Positions 36,743 to 44,946 of a DNA stretch of 64,000 nt are shown piece by piece. Source of the DNA: CAYOHG01 sp964465125 (GTDB lineage: Bacteria; Planctomycetota; Phycisphaerae; UBA1845; Fen-1342). The DNA lies in NCBI GenBank assembly GCA_964465125.1, contig CAYXIO010000003.1, forward strand, positions 1-64,000, given 5' to 3'. Under the pieces are notes generated by a model. It was given only the letters and a program-made list of their open reading frames with translations. It was not told the origin of the DNA and did no database searches. Each line of letters opens with the position of its first letter. The first letter of the stretch is position 1. Made by a program: the position numbers and the translations under genes.

Positions 36743-37249
36743 ATGGTGGAAGCGCCCTCACCGACCAGCGGGACTGGATTCGCAATCGCAGCGCAGCTTG
36801 GCGCGACTCTCAACGGCGCGCTCTTCGACGTGGCATCTGTCAGGTGGGACAGCGGTGCCGGCCTCGTGTCAATGAACGTCGCGTTGGACGCAGAGCTGAT
36901 TCGGCAGCCTGCCCGCGTGCCGCTCTGCCCGCGCTGGATTCGCCGACTGGAAATCCATCGGTTGCGCGTGACCGGAGCGCGAGACTGCACGGTGAATGAC
37001 CGCGCCCGAATCGGCTGGGTCGAGATTGGCGCGGTTGCGTACGACCACCCGCGCCGCGAGCTGCAAATCAGCGCATGCGAGCCTGCGACGTGCATCATCG
37101 GGGGTGACGGGCTGGTGGCCGAGCTTGCTCCCAGCGGCGCCTTGATTTCACGCACCGTCACAATGCTGCTGGGATTCATCGAGATTCGGGGGCGAATCTG
37201 CGAGTCGGCCGCGCCGCGCCAGGAGCGGCCGGGCAGGCTCGCGCGCTGA
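36743..37249 (+). CDS. Hypothetical protein
   Basis: 168 residues from ATG 36743, preceded by GGGAG at ten bases; the frame also permits ATG 36689. Codon use is coding-like but less GC-biased at third positions than in neighbours. The sequence alternates hydrophobic and charged strands (IRRLEIHRLRVTGARDCTVN; IGWVEIGAVAYDHPRRELQI) with five Cys. No signal peptide, helix or family recognised. It may be a recently acquired or species-specific gene. It converges on the haemoglobin gene, ending 35 bp before it. Confidence 0.5.
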   Translation: MVEAPSPTSGTGFAIAAQLGATLNGALFDVASVRWDSGAGLVSMNVALDAELIRQPARVPLCPRWIRRLEIHRLRVTGARDCTVNDRARIGWVEIGAVAYDHPRRELQISACEPATCIIGGDGLVAELAPSGALISRTVTMLLGFIEIRGRICESAAPRQERPGRLAR

Positions 37250-37284
37250 GCGTGCTTCAGGCAGCCTATTCGGGTCGGCCGGCC

Positions 37285-37791
37285 CTATTGCCCCACGATT
37301 TCGCTCCTGGTCGAGGCCGCCAACGCCATGAATTCGTCCTTCTCCGCGCCAGGCACGTTGAACTTGTCGAGCGAGGCGACCAGGTCGGCCGCCATCGCGT
37401 TGAATTCGGCCTCGCTGATCTTCATGCCGGCATGAACGGTCTTCATGTCGCGGCCCTGGTAGTTCCGCGGTCCGCCGGTGACCATGCTGACATACTGCAC
37501 CAGGTACATCTTGAGGCGCTTCATGTTCTCGGGGGTGGGATTGAACTCGTGGGTGGTGCCCTTGCGGGTGAAGTTCACGGCGGGGTTGGCCGCCGTCCGC
37601 GCCACGAAATCGTCAACGACCGCCACAATCGCTTTTTCGCCTCCGAGCCGCTCATACAGCGAGGTCTTCGGGCTACAGGCTGGGCAAACTCCGGTCGAGC
37701 AGCACATCGATCCGGTCGACTGACAGCCGGCGAACGTCAGCAAGGCAGCCAACAGCAGGAACGTCGCAACCAGGGCTCCACCACGCGTCAT
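37285..37791 (-). CDS. Lipoprotein-anchored group I truncated haemoglobin
   Basis: 168 residues. ATG 37789-37791 follows AAGGA at eight bases. The signal peptide ends in LTFAGC (lipid Cys23), then a Cys-rich spacer with C30, C31, C36 and C39 (MCCSTGVCPAC). The globin domain starts at SLYERLGGEKAI (about 44) and includes the heme-contact region MYLVQYVSMVTGGP and proximal His120 in KTVHAGMKISEAEF. Truncated haemoglobins bind O2, NO or related ligands. Here the protein should sit outside the cytoplasm, facing the periplasm. The CCx4CxxC spacer could bind a metal or form disulfides (inference). Confidence 0.9.
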   Translation of the reverse strand: MTRGGALVATFLLLAALLTFAGCQSTGSMCCSTGVCPACSPKTSLYERLGGEKAIVAVVDDFVARTAANPAVNFTRKGTTHEFNPTPENMKRLKMYLVQYVSMVTGGPRNYQGRDMKTVHAGMKISEAEFNAMAADLVASLDKFNVPGAEKDEFMALAASTRSEIVGQ

Positions 37792-38040
37792 CCAGGTTGT
37801 CCTTTCGCGCTGCGGGAATCGAGTGATCCGCGCCGCCCGAGGATCGGACGCCTCGACCGGCGGCTGTAGCAGCAGGTACGCAGCAAACGCCGCGCCGGAT
37901 TTCCGCGGCCGAGTTCCCAATCCCGAATTCCGTTGGCGACTTGCACCAGCGCCGCCCCGCCTCCGCAACCCGCGCCGGCGCCGTCCTCCAATCCCTGCTC
38001 GCGGTCGGCGATTATATTCCCTCACACAAGGAGCCCGCCC

Positions 38041-38889
38041 ATGGCCTACATCGACGGCAAGCCGGCCGACGCGCTCGGCTTTCAGAAGATCCGCTACGAG
38101 AAGCACGCGCGGCAGAAGGGCCGCGCGACGGTCACCATCCACCGCCCCGAGGTCTACAACGCCTTCGACTTTCAGACGCTCAACGAGATGGCGACGGCGT
38201 TCCTCGACGCATCGCGCGACGACAGCATCGCGGTGCTGGTGCTGACCGGGGCCGGCGAAAAGGCCTTCTGCACCGGGGCCGATCTCAAGGAGCAGCAGGA
38301 GCATTGCGTCGGCCAGCCGCGAGAATACTGGAAATGGATGGGCGCGTTCATCGACGCACACGACCGCCTGCGGAACATCGGCAAGCCGACCGTGGCCCGG
38401 CTGAACGGCATGACGGTCGGCGGCGGAAACGAATTCAACATGGCCTGCGACCTGGCCGTCGCCGCGGACGACGTCTCCATCCGCCAGGTCGGTACGGCGC
38501 GCGGCAGCGTGCCGGCGGGCGGCGCTACGCAGTGGCTGCCGCTGATCGTCGGCGATCGGCGGGCGCGCGAGATTCTGTTTCTGTGCGAGGAGATTCCCGC
38601 AGCCAAGGCGCTGGAATGGGGGCTGGTCAACCGCGTCGTACCGCGGGCGAAGCTCGACGAGACCGTGGACGAGCTTTGCACGGCCCTGGTCAACAAGCTG
38701 CCCGGATGCATCCGCTATACGAAGCAGCAGCTCAACTTCTGGCGCGACATGAGCTGGCATCTGACGGTCGGACATGCCCGCGATTGGCTGGCGGTGAACA
38801 ACCTGACCGACGAGGTGCGCGAGGGCATCGCGGCGTTTAACGAAAAGCGGCCGATCGACTACGACCGCCTGCGGCGCGAGCTGCGCTGA
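38041..38889 (+). CDS. Enoyl-CoA hydratase/isomerase (crotonase) family protein
   Basis: 282 residues from ATG 38041, with AAGGAG eight bases upstream and a TATATT box at 38013-38018. Crotonase features: VTIHRPEVYNAFDFQTLNEM, the oxyanion-hole segments AFCTGADLKEQQ and GMTVGGGNEFNMACDL, and a C-terminal helix ending AFNEKRPIDYDRL. This ending resembles MenB and ring-hydrolysing members more than fatty-acid ECH. The usual ECH Glu pair is not clear, so the reaction is undecided. There are no pathway neighbours: haemoglobin is on the other strand, and a repeat element follows. Confidence 0.9.
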   Translation: MAYIDGKPADALGFQKIRYEKHARQKGRATVTIHRPEVYNAFDFQTLNEMATAFLDASRDDSIAVLVLTGAGEKAFCTGADLKEQQEHCVGQPREYWKWMGAFIDAHDRLRNIGKPTVARLNGMTVGGGNEFNMACDLAVAADDVSIRQVGTARGSVPAGGATQWLPLIVGDRRAREILFLCEEIPAAKALEWGLVNRVVPRAKLDETVDELCTALVNKLPGCIRYTKQQLNFWRDMSWHLTVGHARDWLAVNNLTDEVREGIAAFNEKRPIDYDRLRRELR

Positions 38890-38890
38890 A

Positions 38891-39067
38891 GGAACTCCGC
38901 CCCTCAGGGCGAACGCCGGAACTCGGCCCCGAGCAGGCGAGCGACGGAATTCGGCCCCGAAGGGGCCGCGGGCTGTAGCCACGGGTGAAGCGGCGGCGCG
39001 GCGCAGCCCGCCGACGCGAAACCCGTGGACGCCAATCGCGCGGCACTCTCTCGCCCCGCAGGGGCGA
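38891..39067. repeat. REP-like structured intergenic repeat with pseudoknot topology
   Basis: Three copies of GGAAYTCSGCCCC occur at 38891, 38918 and 38946. A perfect GGCCCC/GGGGCC hairpin is at 38953-38967. Next come two interlocked 8-bp helices: GCGGGCTG (38968-38975) with CAGCCCGC (39004-39011), and CCACGGGT (38979-38986) with ACCCGTGG (39021-39028). The element closes with the hairpin TCGCCCC-GCA-GGGGCGA (39051-39067). It lies between two genes that point toward each other. I recall similar GGGCTGTAGCC...ACCCGTGG elements scattered in planctomycete and verrucomicrobial genomes. Confidence 0.7.
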
Positions 39068-39099
39068 AGGGCGCCGGTCTCCGCCGAGCGCCATCGCGC

Positions 39100-41097
39100 C
39101 TACCGATCCCATCCCGCGCCGCGCCGAAATGCCCCCGCCGGCGCGTCGGCGGGCATCCGCCAGCTCTTGCCGTTGCCTGCCTCCGGGCGAGTCGCGCCCT
39201 GGCCGTCGCGGCCGGTGTATTCGTCGTCGCCCGACGCATCGACAAAGAGCCCATACGCCCGCATCAGGGCGCGATACCCGTCGTTCTCACTGACGAAGCC
39301 CAGGCAGCCGCCGGCCGGTGCGTGATAGCGATCGTTGCCGGAGCGGTCGAAGCACAGCCCGATTCCGGCGGCGTTCGAAGCGCCCAGCCCCAGGTTGGTC
39401 GCCTCGTAGAGGTCGTCGCCGGCGTCGTCGATCAGCACGCCCACGCTGAGATCGTGCCCGGCCCCTTGCGACATGTTGATCAGCGCCCGGTACTCGTCGT
39501 TGCCGGCGCGGTCGAAGAGCATGCCTCCGGCAAAGTGCGCCGACGCACCCTGCACATACCACACGCCGCTGTAGCGGTCGTGGCCGGCCTGATCGAGCAG
39601 CATGCCGACGGCGTACCAGTAGCCGACGCCCTGCCCGAAGAGCCCGCAGGAATACTGGTCGTCGCCGCCGCCGTCGCACAGCACCGCGACGCCGCCGGCG
39701 ACACTGCGTCCATCGGAGAAGTCCTCGCGCCAGCCCTGCGACGCGCCCTGGCTCATCGACGTGTTGTGCTGCGGCGTCTGGGCGGAGGGATAACGCAAAT
39801 CAGCGTCGTTGGCCGTGTACGTGTCATTGCCGGCTGCGTCCACCAGCGCTGCGCCGGCGTTCGGCCCGCTCGCGCCTTGTGAAAAGCGGTAGCACTCGTA
39901 ACGATCGTCGCCCGCGAGGTCGATCAGCAAGCCGTAGCCCGCCGTCGCCGAGCCCTGCGAATCGTCGATGGCGCGATACTGGTCCGCGCCGGCGGCATCC
40001 ACCAACACGCCGACGCCGAACACGCCCGCCCCTTGCGAGCGGCGGTCAGCCACGTACACGTCGTCGCCCTCGTCATCCCACAGGAGGCCGATGCCCATGG
40101 TTCCTGCACCGAAGCTGCCCAACGCGCCGGCGGGCACTTCGTAGTGGTCATCGCCCCCGAGATCGAGCGCGACGCTGACGCACTCCGAGCGGCTGAAGTT
40201 CGCGCCCGCATCGGCATGGGTGTCGTTTCCGCCGATGTCGAGCAGCAGTAGCACGGCGCCTTGCGCGGCGTGCGTGTCGTCGCGGCCGTCGGCCAGAATC
40301 ACCCAGCCCAGCTTCGTTGGCACGCGAAACTGAAACGTCGCCGAGGCGAGCGCGGCGTCCGCTTTCAGCGTCGCGCGGGCGCTGCGCAGCGCGTAGAGCA
40401 GGTCCTGCGCGCCGGCCATCAGCAGGTTCGGAGCAAACGACTCCAGCGCGTCGCGGTAGAGCAAATGAAGGTCCGGGTCGGTTGGCTCGGCATCCTCTTC
40501 GGCGCCGGTCTTGAGCGGTTCGCGCAGGCGGGCATCGAGCCGCTGCCAGGACGCTTCCGGAACAGTCGCCTGACCGCGGCGCACCCAGTCGCGCGCCGAG
40601 AGCTCCGCGTTCAGCAGCAGCGCCGCGGCCTGCTTCACCGAGGTCGGCAGACCGTCGAGCGCGTTCTGAGCCGGCTCCGCTTCGAGCCCGATCCGGCCCA
40701 ACACGTCCATCAGCGCGTCCGGCTGCGTGCTGGCGGCCTGCGCGGCGGCGCTGGGATCGCCCAGCAGACCGCGCGAGAGCTTCCGCGAATTGAAGTAGCT
40801 GACGCAAAGCAGCGTCTGGGCCGGGTCCGCGGCGGCGGATTGCAGCAGATTGGCCGCCAGCGCGCCCGCGAATCCATCCGCGCGCAGCGGCTCGGTCATC
40901 AACAGCGTGACGAACTGCGAGGCTTGCCGGCGGTCGCCGAGCATGAAGCCGAGGTCTTGATCGCGAATCCCGACCGTACCCGGGTCAATCTGAAGATCGC
41001 GGAGCAGCGGCTCCAGGTCAGCCAACTGGGCCTGGGCAGGATCCGCAACGCCGGCCAGCAGCACGCCGGCGACGAGCACAAGCCGACCGAGAGTCAT
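39100..41097 (-). CDS. Secreted GxDxY/QG repeat protein, RTX-like
   Basis: 665 residues; ATG 41095-41097 follows AAAGGTGG. A signal peptide (LVLVAGVLLAGVADPAQA) precedes an Ala/Leu-rich helical domain to about 260. From there about 12 repeats of some 25-35 residues follow the scheme GxGxLxDxAGxDxYxA....QGxG. The G-[DNHA]-D-x-[YH] core appears as GNDTH, GDDHY, GDDVY, GADQY, GDDRY, GNDTY, GDDQY, GHDRY, GNDEY, GDDLY, GNDRY and GDDEY. These resemble the calcium-binding nonapeptides of RTX beta-rolls but with a longer period and a conserved Gln-Gly. A calcium-stabilised solenoid is a fair guess. Function unknown. Confidence 0.85.
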   Translation of the reverse strand: MTLGRLVLVAGVLLAGVADPAQAQLADLEPLLRDLQIDPGTVGIRDQDLGFMLGDRRQASQFVTLLMTEPLRADGFAGALAANLLQSAAADPAQTLLCVSYFNSRKLSRGLLGDPSAAAQAASTQPDALMDVLGRIGLEAEPAQNALDGLPTSVKQAAALLLNAELSARDWVRRGQATVPEASWQRLDARLREPLKTGAEEDAEPTDPDLHLLYRDALESFAPNLLMAGAQDLLYALRSARATLKADAALASATFQFRVPTKLGWVILADGRDDTHAAQGAVLLLLDIGGNDTHADAGANFSRSECVSVALDLGGDDHYEVPAGALGSFGAGTMGIGLLWDDEGDDVYVADRRSQGAGVFGVGVLVDAAGADQYRAIDDSQGSATAGYGLLIDLAGDDRYECYRFSQGASGPNAGAALVDAAGNDTYTANDADLRYPSAQTPQHNTSMSQGASQGWREDFSDGRSVAGGVAVLCDGGGDDQYSCGLFGQGVGYWYAVGMLLDQAGHDRYSGVWYVQGASAHFAGGMLFDRAGNDEYRALINMSQGAGHDLSVGVLIDDAGDDLYEATNLGLGASNAAGIGLCFDRSGNDRYHAPAGGCLGFVSENDGYRALMRAYGLFVDASGDDEYTGRDGQGATRPEAGNGKSWRMPADAPAGAFRRGAGWDR

Positions 41098-41343
41098 GCG
41101 TTGCCACCTTTCGGGCAGAGTTGACGCCGGCTCTTGTGAGCCGGAGCCGCGGGTTTGTCAAACAGCCCGCTTCCAGACCGGATCACAATCCGCGCGATTC
41201 GGCCCCACAACACCCGCCTTTCGGATATCCTCATGCGGAGAGTGACTGGAGGCGGCCCGCACGAGCAAGCGCCGGCTTGCGATGGGGCGAACGGGATGCC
41301 GTCTCTGACGCACCCGCTAGCGCGAATTCGCGACGAGGAAAGC

Positions 41344-42354
41344 ATGTCCGCCAGCCCTGCATCCGCCGCGTCCACCGAACTCCGCGGTGATTCACGAGCT
41401 CGGATTCCGCTCGATCTTGAGCAGGCGATCCGGCGGCTCAAGGTCGAGCTGAACGCCGTCCTGCTGGCGCACTACTACCAGGAAGACGCCATCCAGGACA
41501 TCGCAGACTACGTCGGCGACAGCCTCGAGCTTTCGCGGCGCGCCGCAGAGACCCGCGCGGACGTGATCGTCTTCTGCGGCGTGCATTTCATGGCGGAGAC
41601 GGCCGCCATCCTAAACCCCAACAAGCTGGTGCTCGTGCCCGATCTGGATGCGGGCTGCTCGCTGGCGGATCGCTGTCCGCCCGAGGCCTTCGAGCGCTGG
41701 GTCAAGCAGCATCCCGACCACACAATCGTCACCTACATCAACAGCACGGCGGCGGTTAAGGCGCTCTCGGACGTCATCTGCACGTCCTCGAACGCGGTCA
41801 GCATCGTGAACCAACTGCCGCCGGAGAAGCCGATCGCCTTTGCCCCGGATCGGCACCTCGGGCGCTGGGTCAGCCGGCAGACCGGGCGCGAAATGACGCT
41901 CTGGCCGGGCTTCTGCATCGTGCATGAGCAGTTCTCGCAGCGGCGCATGCTGGCGCTGCGCGAGCGCCACCCCGAGGCGCTGGTGATCGCGCACCCGGAA
42001 TGCGAGGAAGCGGTGCTCGACGAGGCGGACTTCGTCGGCTCGACCGCCGCCCTGCTGCGCTACGTCCGCGAAAGCCCGCGAGACTCGTTCATCGTCGCGA
42101 CGGAGGCCGGGATTCTGCACGCCATGCGTCGCGCGCGGCCCGAAGCCACGTTGATCTGCGCCGAGCCGCACAGCGGGTGCTCGTGCGCGCTGTGCCCGTA
42201 CATGCGGCTGAACACGATGGAAAAGCTGTACCTGTGCATGCGCGACCGAAGTCCGCGCGTCAGCGTTGATCCGGTCATCGCCGCGCGCGCCAAGATCGCG
42301 GTCGATCGCATGCTGCGGATGAGCAGCGTCGCCGCTCCTGCCGTCGCGCGGTAG
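41344..42354 (+). CDS. nadA: Quinolinate synthase
   Basis: 336 residues from ATG 41344 (GAGGAAAGC just upstream). It condenses iminoaspartate with DHAP to quinolinate, an early step of NAD synthesis, using a [4Fe-4S] cluster. Three cluster Cys regions are present: VFCGVHFMAE, AHPECEEAV and the C-terminal SGCSCALCPYM. LAHYYQEDAIQDIADYVGDS is the typical N-terminal signature. The length fits the family. It appears to be transcribed alone; nadB and nadC are not in the window. Confidence 0.96.
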   Translation: MSASPASAASTELRGDSRARIPLDLEQAIRRLKVELNAVLLAHYYQEDAIQDIADYVGDSLELSRRAAETRADVIVFCGVHFMAETAAILNPNKLVLVPDLDAGCSLADRCPPEAFERWVKQHPDHTIVTYINSTAAVKALSDVICTSSNAVSIVNQLPPEKPIAFAPDRHLGRWVSRQTGREMTLWPGFCIVHEQFSQRRMLALRERHPEALVIAHPECEEAVLDEADFVGSTAALLRYVRESPRDSFIVATEAGILHAMRRARPEATLICAEPHSGCSCALCPYMRLNTMEKLYLCMRDRSPRVSVDPVIAARAKIAVDRMLRMSSVAAPAVAR

Positions 42355-42544
42355 CCGCCGCGTGTCGAACTGCTGATCCTCCTCCGATAATCGTGGGTGC
42401 GCTGTCGCCGTGCGCGGTTTAGAGACGGCGCTGGGGTTGCCACTTTCCGCAACGAATTCCAAGGTTCAGACAGGTCCTTTGGAGATGCGCGATTCGCGGA
42501 CGGGTGCGCTGCGCCCGGGCCGCACCCCGTGCCGGAGTGAGCCG

Positions 42545-42982
42545 ATGGAGACATTCGAGCAGGAAGATGCCCGCAGGCGGACAAGCCTGACGCTGGCGCG
42601 AACGACGTGCCTGTGCATGGGCTTCGGGCTGATGCTGTGGGGTCTGGCGCCGGCGCTGGTAGAGCGCCTGCTGACCGGGCTGACGCCGTCGGCTCAGACG
42701 CTTTCGATGGGCGCCTTCGCGGGCGCGTTGGGCCTGACGTTCCTCGCGATGGCCAGCCAGATTCGCCAGCACCGCACGTGGGCCCTGTGGACTGCGTTCG
42801 CGATCTCCACCGCGATCACCGCGATGGGCGTCGTGCTCGTCGCGATCATCCACACGCGCCCCGCCAGCTCGTTCATCATGCTGCTCTCCAGTTGGACGGC
42901 GTTCACGAACTGGCTCGGCATTGCCGCGGCGTACCGGCAGCGCGGCCGCTCGGTCCCCGTCCGGGCGCGCTTCGACCGATAG
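42545..42982 (+). CDS. Small membrane protein of unknown function
   Basis: 145 residues from ATG 42545 with GGAG eight bases upstream. Four hydrophobic segments are likely: TTCLCMGFGLMLWGLAPALV, SMGAFAGALGLTFLAM, WALWTAFAISTAITAMGVVL and SSFIMLLSSWTAFTNWLG. The arrangement suggests a compact four-helix inner-membrane protein. No family recognised. It lies between nadA (190 bp) and the nitrilase gene (120 bp), all on the plus strand. Confidence 0.75.
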   Translation: METFEQEDARRRTSLTLARTTCLCMGFGLMLWGLAPALVERLLTGLTPSAQTLSMGAFAGALGLTFLAMASQIRQHRTWALWTAFAISTAITAMGVVLVAIIHTRPASSFIMLLSSWTAFTNWLGIAAAYRQRGRSVPVRARFDR

Positions 42983-43102
42983 CCCGAGGCCGGCACCGCA
43001 CGCAGGACGATTCCCACCTGAAACAGGGCCCCTCGAACGCGCCGAGGTCGACGCACCCGGTCTCGCTCGGCTACCCTGCGCCCCACGCGGAGGCGCAAGC
43101 CC

Positions 43103-44263
43103 ATGCTCCGTATCGCGATTGCGCAGCTACCCGGCGTCGAGCTCGGTCAATGGCGCGGCACGCTGGAGCAGATCGATGCCGCGATCGCCCGCGCGGCCGA
43201 CCTGCGCGCCGACGTCGTCGTGCTGCCCGAGTGCGCGTTTCCGGCCTATTTCATCGGGTCGACCAACGCCTACCTGCAAGCCCGCGCCGACGGGCTGCCC
43301 GACTCCCCCGAGCTGCTCGCCCGCGTCGGCAGGCGCTGCCGCGAGCTGCGCGTCGCGGTGTGCATCGGCTACGTCGAGCAGCGCTGTGGGCGGCTGTACA
43401 ACGCCGCGACTCTGGTCGGCGTCGACGGCGCCCCGCTGCACACCCATCGCAAATGCTTCCTCTGGGATTTCGATCACGAGTGCTTCACGCCCGGCGACGA
43501 GCTGCGCACCTGCGATACGCCGTTCGGACGAATCGGGATCATGATCTGCGCCGATGCGCGGCAGCCCGAGATCGCCTATACGCTGGCGGCGCGCGGCGCC
43601 CAGCTTCTGCTGCAACCGACGGCCTGGGTCAACGCCGGCACGCCCGAGAACCGGTGGAATCCGCAGCCGGAGTTTCTGATTCCGGCGCGGGCGCGCGAGC
43701 TCGGAATCCCGATTGCGTCGGCCAGCAAATGGGGTCTCGAAGGCTCGACGCTGTTCGTCGGATCGAGCCTGATCGTCGACCGCGAGGGCCGCGGACTGGT
43801 GCGCTGCAAGAAAGCCGAGAACTCGGTCGTCGTCTCGGAGGTCACGCCCTCCAGCCCGCATCCGGCAGCGATCAGCCCGCGCCTCCGCGCGGTGCTCCAG
43901 GCCCCTTGGCGCCCGCCGCCGGACGAGCCGCACCGACTCCGGCTGGCGTCGCTGCCCGCCGAAGCCGCCGAGTCCTTCGCGCCCATTCGGGCGGCGGCGT
44001 TGCAGGGCGCGGATCTTGTCGTCCTGCAGGGCGCGGCGCGCGAGCTGCTCACGCTGCGGGCACGCGCCGCGGAAAACCGCGTCTACCTCTGCGGCACCGT
44101 CGACGGCCGGCCTTGCCTGATTCACCCCAGCGGCCGGGTGATCAACCTTTCGGAGGGAGACGATCCGGTCGCCGCGGTCGAGCTCTCCGAAGCGCGGAAC
44201 AAGCTCCTGGCGCCGCGCACCGACCCCATGACGGACCGCCGGCCGGAGCTCTACGCGTTGTGA
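43103..44263 (+). CDS. Carbon-nitrogen hydrolase (nitrilase superfamily)
   Basis: 386 residues; ATG 43103 follows GGAGG at nine bases. The Glu-Lys-Cys catalytic triad is clear: E43 in LPECAFP, K117 in HTHRKCFLWDFD, and C149 in IMICADARQPE. Residues 1-260 form the conserved domain; about 120 extra C-terminal residues include a second partial, probably inactive, nitrilase-like half (LQGADLVVLQGAARELLTLR). The family hydrolyses or condenses amides and nitriles. The AVCIGYVEQ and WNPQPEF segments suggest amidase activity, but the substrate is unknown. Confidence 0.9.
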   Translation: MLRIAIAQLPGVELGQWRGTLEQIDAAIARAADLRADVVVLPECAFPAYFIGSTNAYLQARADGLPDSPELLARVGRRCRELRVAVCIGYVEQRCGRLYNAATLVGVDGAPLHTHRKCFLWDFDHECFTPGDELRTCDTPFGRIGIMICADARQPEIAYTLAARGAQLLLQPTAWVNAGTPENRWNPQPEFLIPARARELGIPIASASKWGLEGSTLFVGSSLIVDREGRGLVRCKKAENSVVVSEVTPSSPHPAAISPRLRAVLQAPWRPPPDEPHRLRLASLPAEAAESFAPIRAAALQGADLVVLQGAARELLTLRARAAENRVYLCGTVDGRPCLIHPSGRVINLSEGDDPVAAVELSEARNKLLAPRTDPMTDRRPELYAL

Positions 44264-44360
44264 GGGCAGGCTGCGCAGCGCCGCGCGATCAGCCGAAGGG
44301 GTCCCCCGCAGCCGCAAACTCACTTCGGCGATTCTTGGCCCGGACCGGCGGAAAATCCCG

Positions 44361-44389
44361 CTGACAGGCCGCCACCCGACCGATACTAT
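44361..44389 (+). promoter_or_regulatory. Promoter of the metal-efflux operon, near-leaderless
   Basis: CTGACA (44361-44366), exact 17-bp spacer, TACTAT (44384-44389). The predicted start of transcription (about 44396) is only a few bases before the ATG at 44400, and no Shine-Dalgarno fits in between, so translation of the first gene may be leaderless. Confidence 0.55.
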
Positions 44390-44399
44390 CTTTGAGACC

Positions 44400-44801
44400 A
44401 TGAAAACCAGCCAATGGGTGCTGATTTCCTGCGCGGCCATGGTGGCACTCTGCCCGTACGTCTGCCACAGTGCGGCGGCCGCGGACGATTGCTGCAACGC
44501 GGTCTCGGATCAGGCGCCGACCGATTGCTGCCCGAACGAGCCGCTCGGATCGGCACCCGCTCGCTGGCCTGCCGTGCCGGCCGCCCCCAGCGGCCCGGAC
44601 GTTCCGTGCACCTGCCTCTGTTCGGTCAGCGTTCCGATCGGCACGCCGCTCGACGCCGTTCCGCTGACTCCCGCGCCGCCGGCGTCCCCGAGCGATTTCC
44701 GGCCCGAAGCGGTAGCCGCCGTCCAGTGGCGCGCCGCCGCACGCGTGGAGCGTGGCCGATACGTCCGCCCGGTCGACGAGGGCGTGCGTCTGCTCATTTG
44801 A
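44400..44801 (+). CDS. Small exported Cys-rich protein heading the efflux operon
   Basis: 133 residues. A signal peptide (WVLISCAAMVALCPYVCHSA) is followed by Cys clusters DDCCNAVSDQAPTDCC and VPCTCLCSV, then a Pro/Ala-rich tail. The Cys density suggests metal binding in the periplasm. It is encoded just before the RND adaptor and pump, so a metal chaperone or sensor role is plausible (inference). No known family was recognised. Very short predicted 5' leader. Confidence 0.7.
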   Translation: MKTSQWVLISCAAMVALCPYVCHSAAAADDCCNAVSDQAPTDCCPNEPLGSAPARWPAVPAAPSGPDVPCTCLCSVSVPIGTPLDAVPLTPAPPASPSDFRPEAVAAVQWRAAARVERGRYVRPVDEGVRLLI

Positions 44802-44946
44802 TCCCCGTACGCCGGACGTAGCACCTCCAGCGGATCGACCGCGGCGCCCGTCGCCGGGGCGATTTCGAAACGCATGCGTTACTCCGTGTCTGTTTCACCA
44901 GCGTACGTTCAGCGCACCGCGCGCGCGCCTGCCGGGAGCGGTTGTC

